NCBI GenBank assembly: GCA_002394185.1
Contig: DGTB01000163.1
Coordinates: 702-15,119 of the forward strand
Source: Bacteroidales bacterium UBA4347
GTDB taxonomy: Bacteria; Bacteroidota; Bacteroidia; Bacteroidales; P3
DNA length: 14,418 nucleotides
Direction: 5' to 3'
Below the pieces are notes generated by a model, which saw nothing but the letters and a program-made list of their open reading frames with translations, did no database searches and was not told the origin of the DNA. Positions 13,899 to 14,418 of this stretch are shown one piece after another (position 1 is the first letter of the stretch; each line of letters begins with the position of its first letter). The position numbers and the translations under genes are program-made.

Positions 13899-13926
13899 AA
13901 AAGTGCCGTTTTTGGCTCACACTTTT
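13899..13926 (-). promoter_or_regulatory. Hairpin between the HsdR_N-like gene and the sigma-factor gene
   Basis: AAAAGTG and CACTTTT form 7-bp arms (13899-13905 and 13920-13926), and GCC/GGC (13905-13907 with 13914-13916) can extend the fold. It starts at the stop codon of the upstream gene and ends 13 bases before the sigma-factor start. It could terminate the upstream transcript, since a T-rich stretch follows in the - direction, or it could be an operator or leader structure for the sigma operon. The two roles cannot be separated from sequence alone. Confidence 0.4.
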
Positions 13927-14353
13927 AACATTTTTTTTTCAGCGGGGGTAGTTCCGGAAGCTGTTTCAGGCGTCCCTCGGCGAGGTCCACTTTCACTATA
14001 ACTTCCTGTTTCCCATTTGTTAGCAGCAGGTACGGAACCCTCAGAACCGTGTTGTATCGGCAGGCCTGGTCGCAGACCTTCTGGGTGAGGGGAATTTCAC
14101 ATTTCTTGCATTCCACGATCATCCAGGGGTGCCCGTCGTCGTAGACCACGATGTCGCAACGGCGGGTCATGCCGTTGAGCGCGATGGCCCCCTCCACCTG
14201 CATCACCTCCAGCGGGTAGCCGGCGGCATGCAGGCGCAGGATGGTGTATTGGCGAACCCACTCCTCGGGCGTCAGCGCCACCCAACGGCGGCGCACAGGG
14301 TCGAACACCTCCTGCCGACCGTCACAATCCCGTACTATAGGTTCGCCATCCAC
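13925..14353 (-). CDS. Stand-alone HsdR N-terminal-type (PD-(D/E)XK fold) protein
   Basis: A 142-residue protein resembling the N-terminal nuclease domain of type I restriction subunit R, found as a short separate protein across Bacteroidota. The nuclease-fold core is visible: E54 in VEGAI, D67 in RCDIVVY, and E81-C-K83 in MIVECKK. EEWVRQYTILRL (30-41) and YPLEVMQVEG (46-55) fit the domain's start. It lacks helicase motor domains, and no hsdM or hsdS is nearby, so restriction is unlikely; its function is unknown. The reading frame has no ATG before residue 51, so GTG at 14353 is taken as the start, 14 bases after the stop of the preceding partial gene. The 3' end contains an A9 run. Confidence 0.75.
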   Translation of the reverse strand: MDGEPIVRDCDGRQEVFDPVRRRWVALTPEEWVRQYTILRLHAAGYPLEVMQVEGAIALNGMTRRCDIVVYDDGHPWMIVECKKCEIPLTQKVCDQACRYNTVLRVPYLLLTNGKQEVIVKVDLAEGRLKQLPELPPLKKKC

Positions 14354-14367
14354 TTCTGAACTCTTAA

Positions 14368-14418
14368 CTAATAGATGGTGCTTTCATCGCCGCCTTCCTC
14401 TTCCATCTGCTGCGGACG
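14368..14418 (-). CDS. C-terminal end of an unidentified gene, cut by window end
   Basis: The last 51 bases on the - strand read RPQQMEEEGGDESTIY and then TAG. The acidic tail looks like a real protein C-terminus, and the stop is 14 bases ahead of the GTG start of the HsdR_N-like gene, as in an operon. One other frame is open over the same stretch (17 residues, basic), so the call rests on composition and spacing. The protein cannot be identified from 16 residues. Confidence 0.4.
   Translation of the reverse strand, partial: RPQQMEEEGGDESTIY

Noticed and set aside
13886..13900. Earlier start (TTG at 13900) for the sigma factor
   Set aside because: It requires a rare start codon and overlaps the hairpin; the ATG at 13885 gives a standard ECF N-terminus.
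13925..14353. A type I restriction system
   Set aside because: Only an N-terminal-type domain is present. The motor domains and the modification and specificity genes are missing from the visible neighbourhood.

Overview
The window looks like chromosomal DNA from a member of the Bacteroidales (Bacteroidota) with fairly high GC. The reasons are promoters of the TTTG-N19/20-TAnnTTTG type, no strong Shine-Dalgarno sequences, a tmRNA whose 3' part matches the Bacteroides form, a monofunctional BirA, a long-form QueA, and a protein with a gliding-motility-type (CHU_C, type IX secretion) C-terminal domain. Most of the content is housekeeping. No insertion sequence, CRISPR array or phage gene was seen.

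Left part (1-3939, + strand): the 3' portion of ssrA (tmRNA) and its terminator, then a promoter driving a sugar nucleotidyltransferase that overlaps a 935-residue AddB-like nuclease with an Fe-S cluster signature. Middle left (3940-8550, + strand): an A/T inverted repeat with a promoter, followed by a tight four-gene run: an OmpA-like/TPR lipoprotein, pssA (phosphatidylserine synthase), queA (queuosine synthesis) and a ComF-type phosphoribosyltransferase. Next comes a 267-bp gap holding a long imperfect hairpin with 11-nt periodicity and the pyrH promoter. Middle right (8818-10898, + strand): pyrH, frr and birA, where a 9-bp CTATAGTNN repeat occupies the frr-birA junction and recurs in frame inside birA.

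Right part (10895-14418, - strand): birA converges, with overlapping stop codons, on a four-gene operon read leftwards: ECF sigma factor, single-pass membrane protein (probable anti-sigma), small secreted protein, and a 509-residue secreted protein with an anchor-type jelly-roll region and a CHU_C domain. The genes overlap by 4, 4 and 1 bases, so they are probably translationally coupled. This is the best candidate for a little-described system: a sigma/anti-sigma pair tied to its own surface or secreted product. Upstream of it lie a stand-alone HsdR N-terminal-type nuclease-fold protein and the last codons of an unidentified gene that runs off the window.

No gene-free stretch exceeds 300 bases. 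The gaps (269-457, 3940-4093, 8551-8817) are described in the feature entries.
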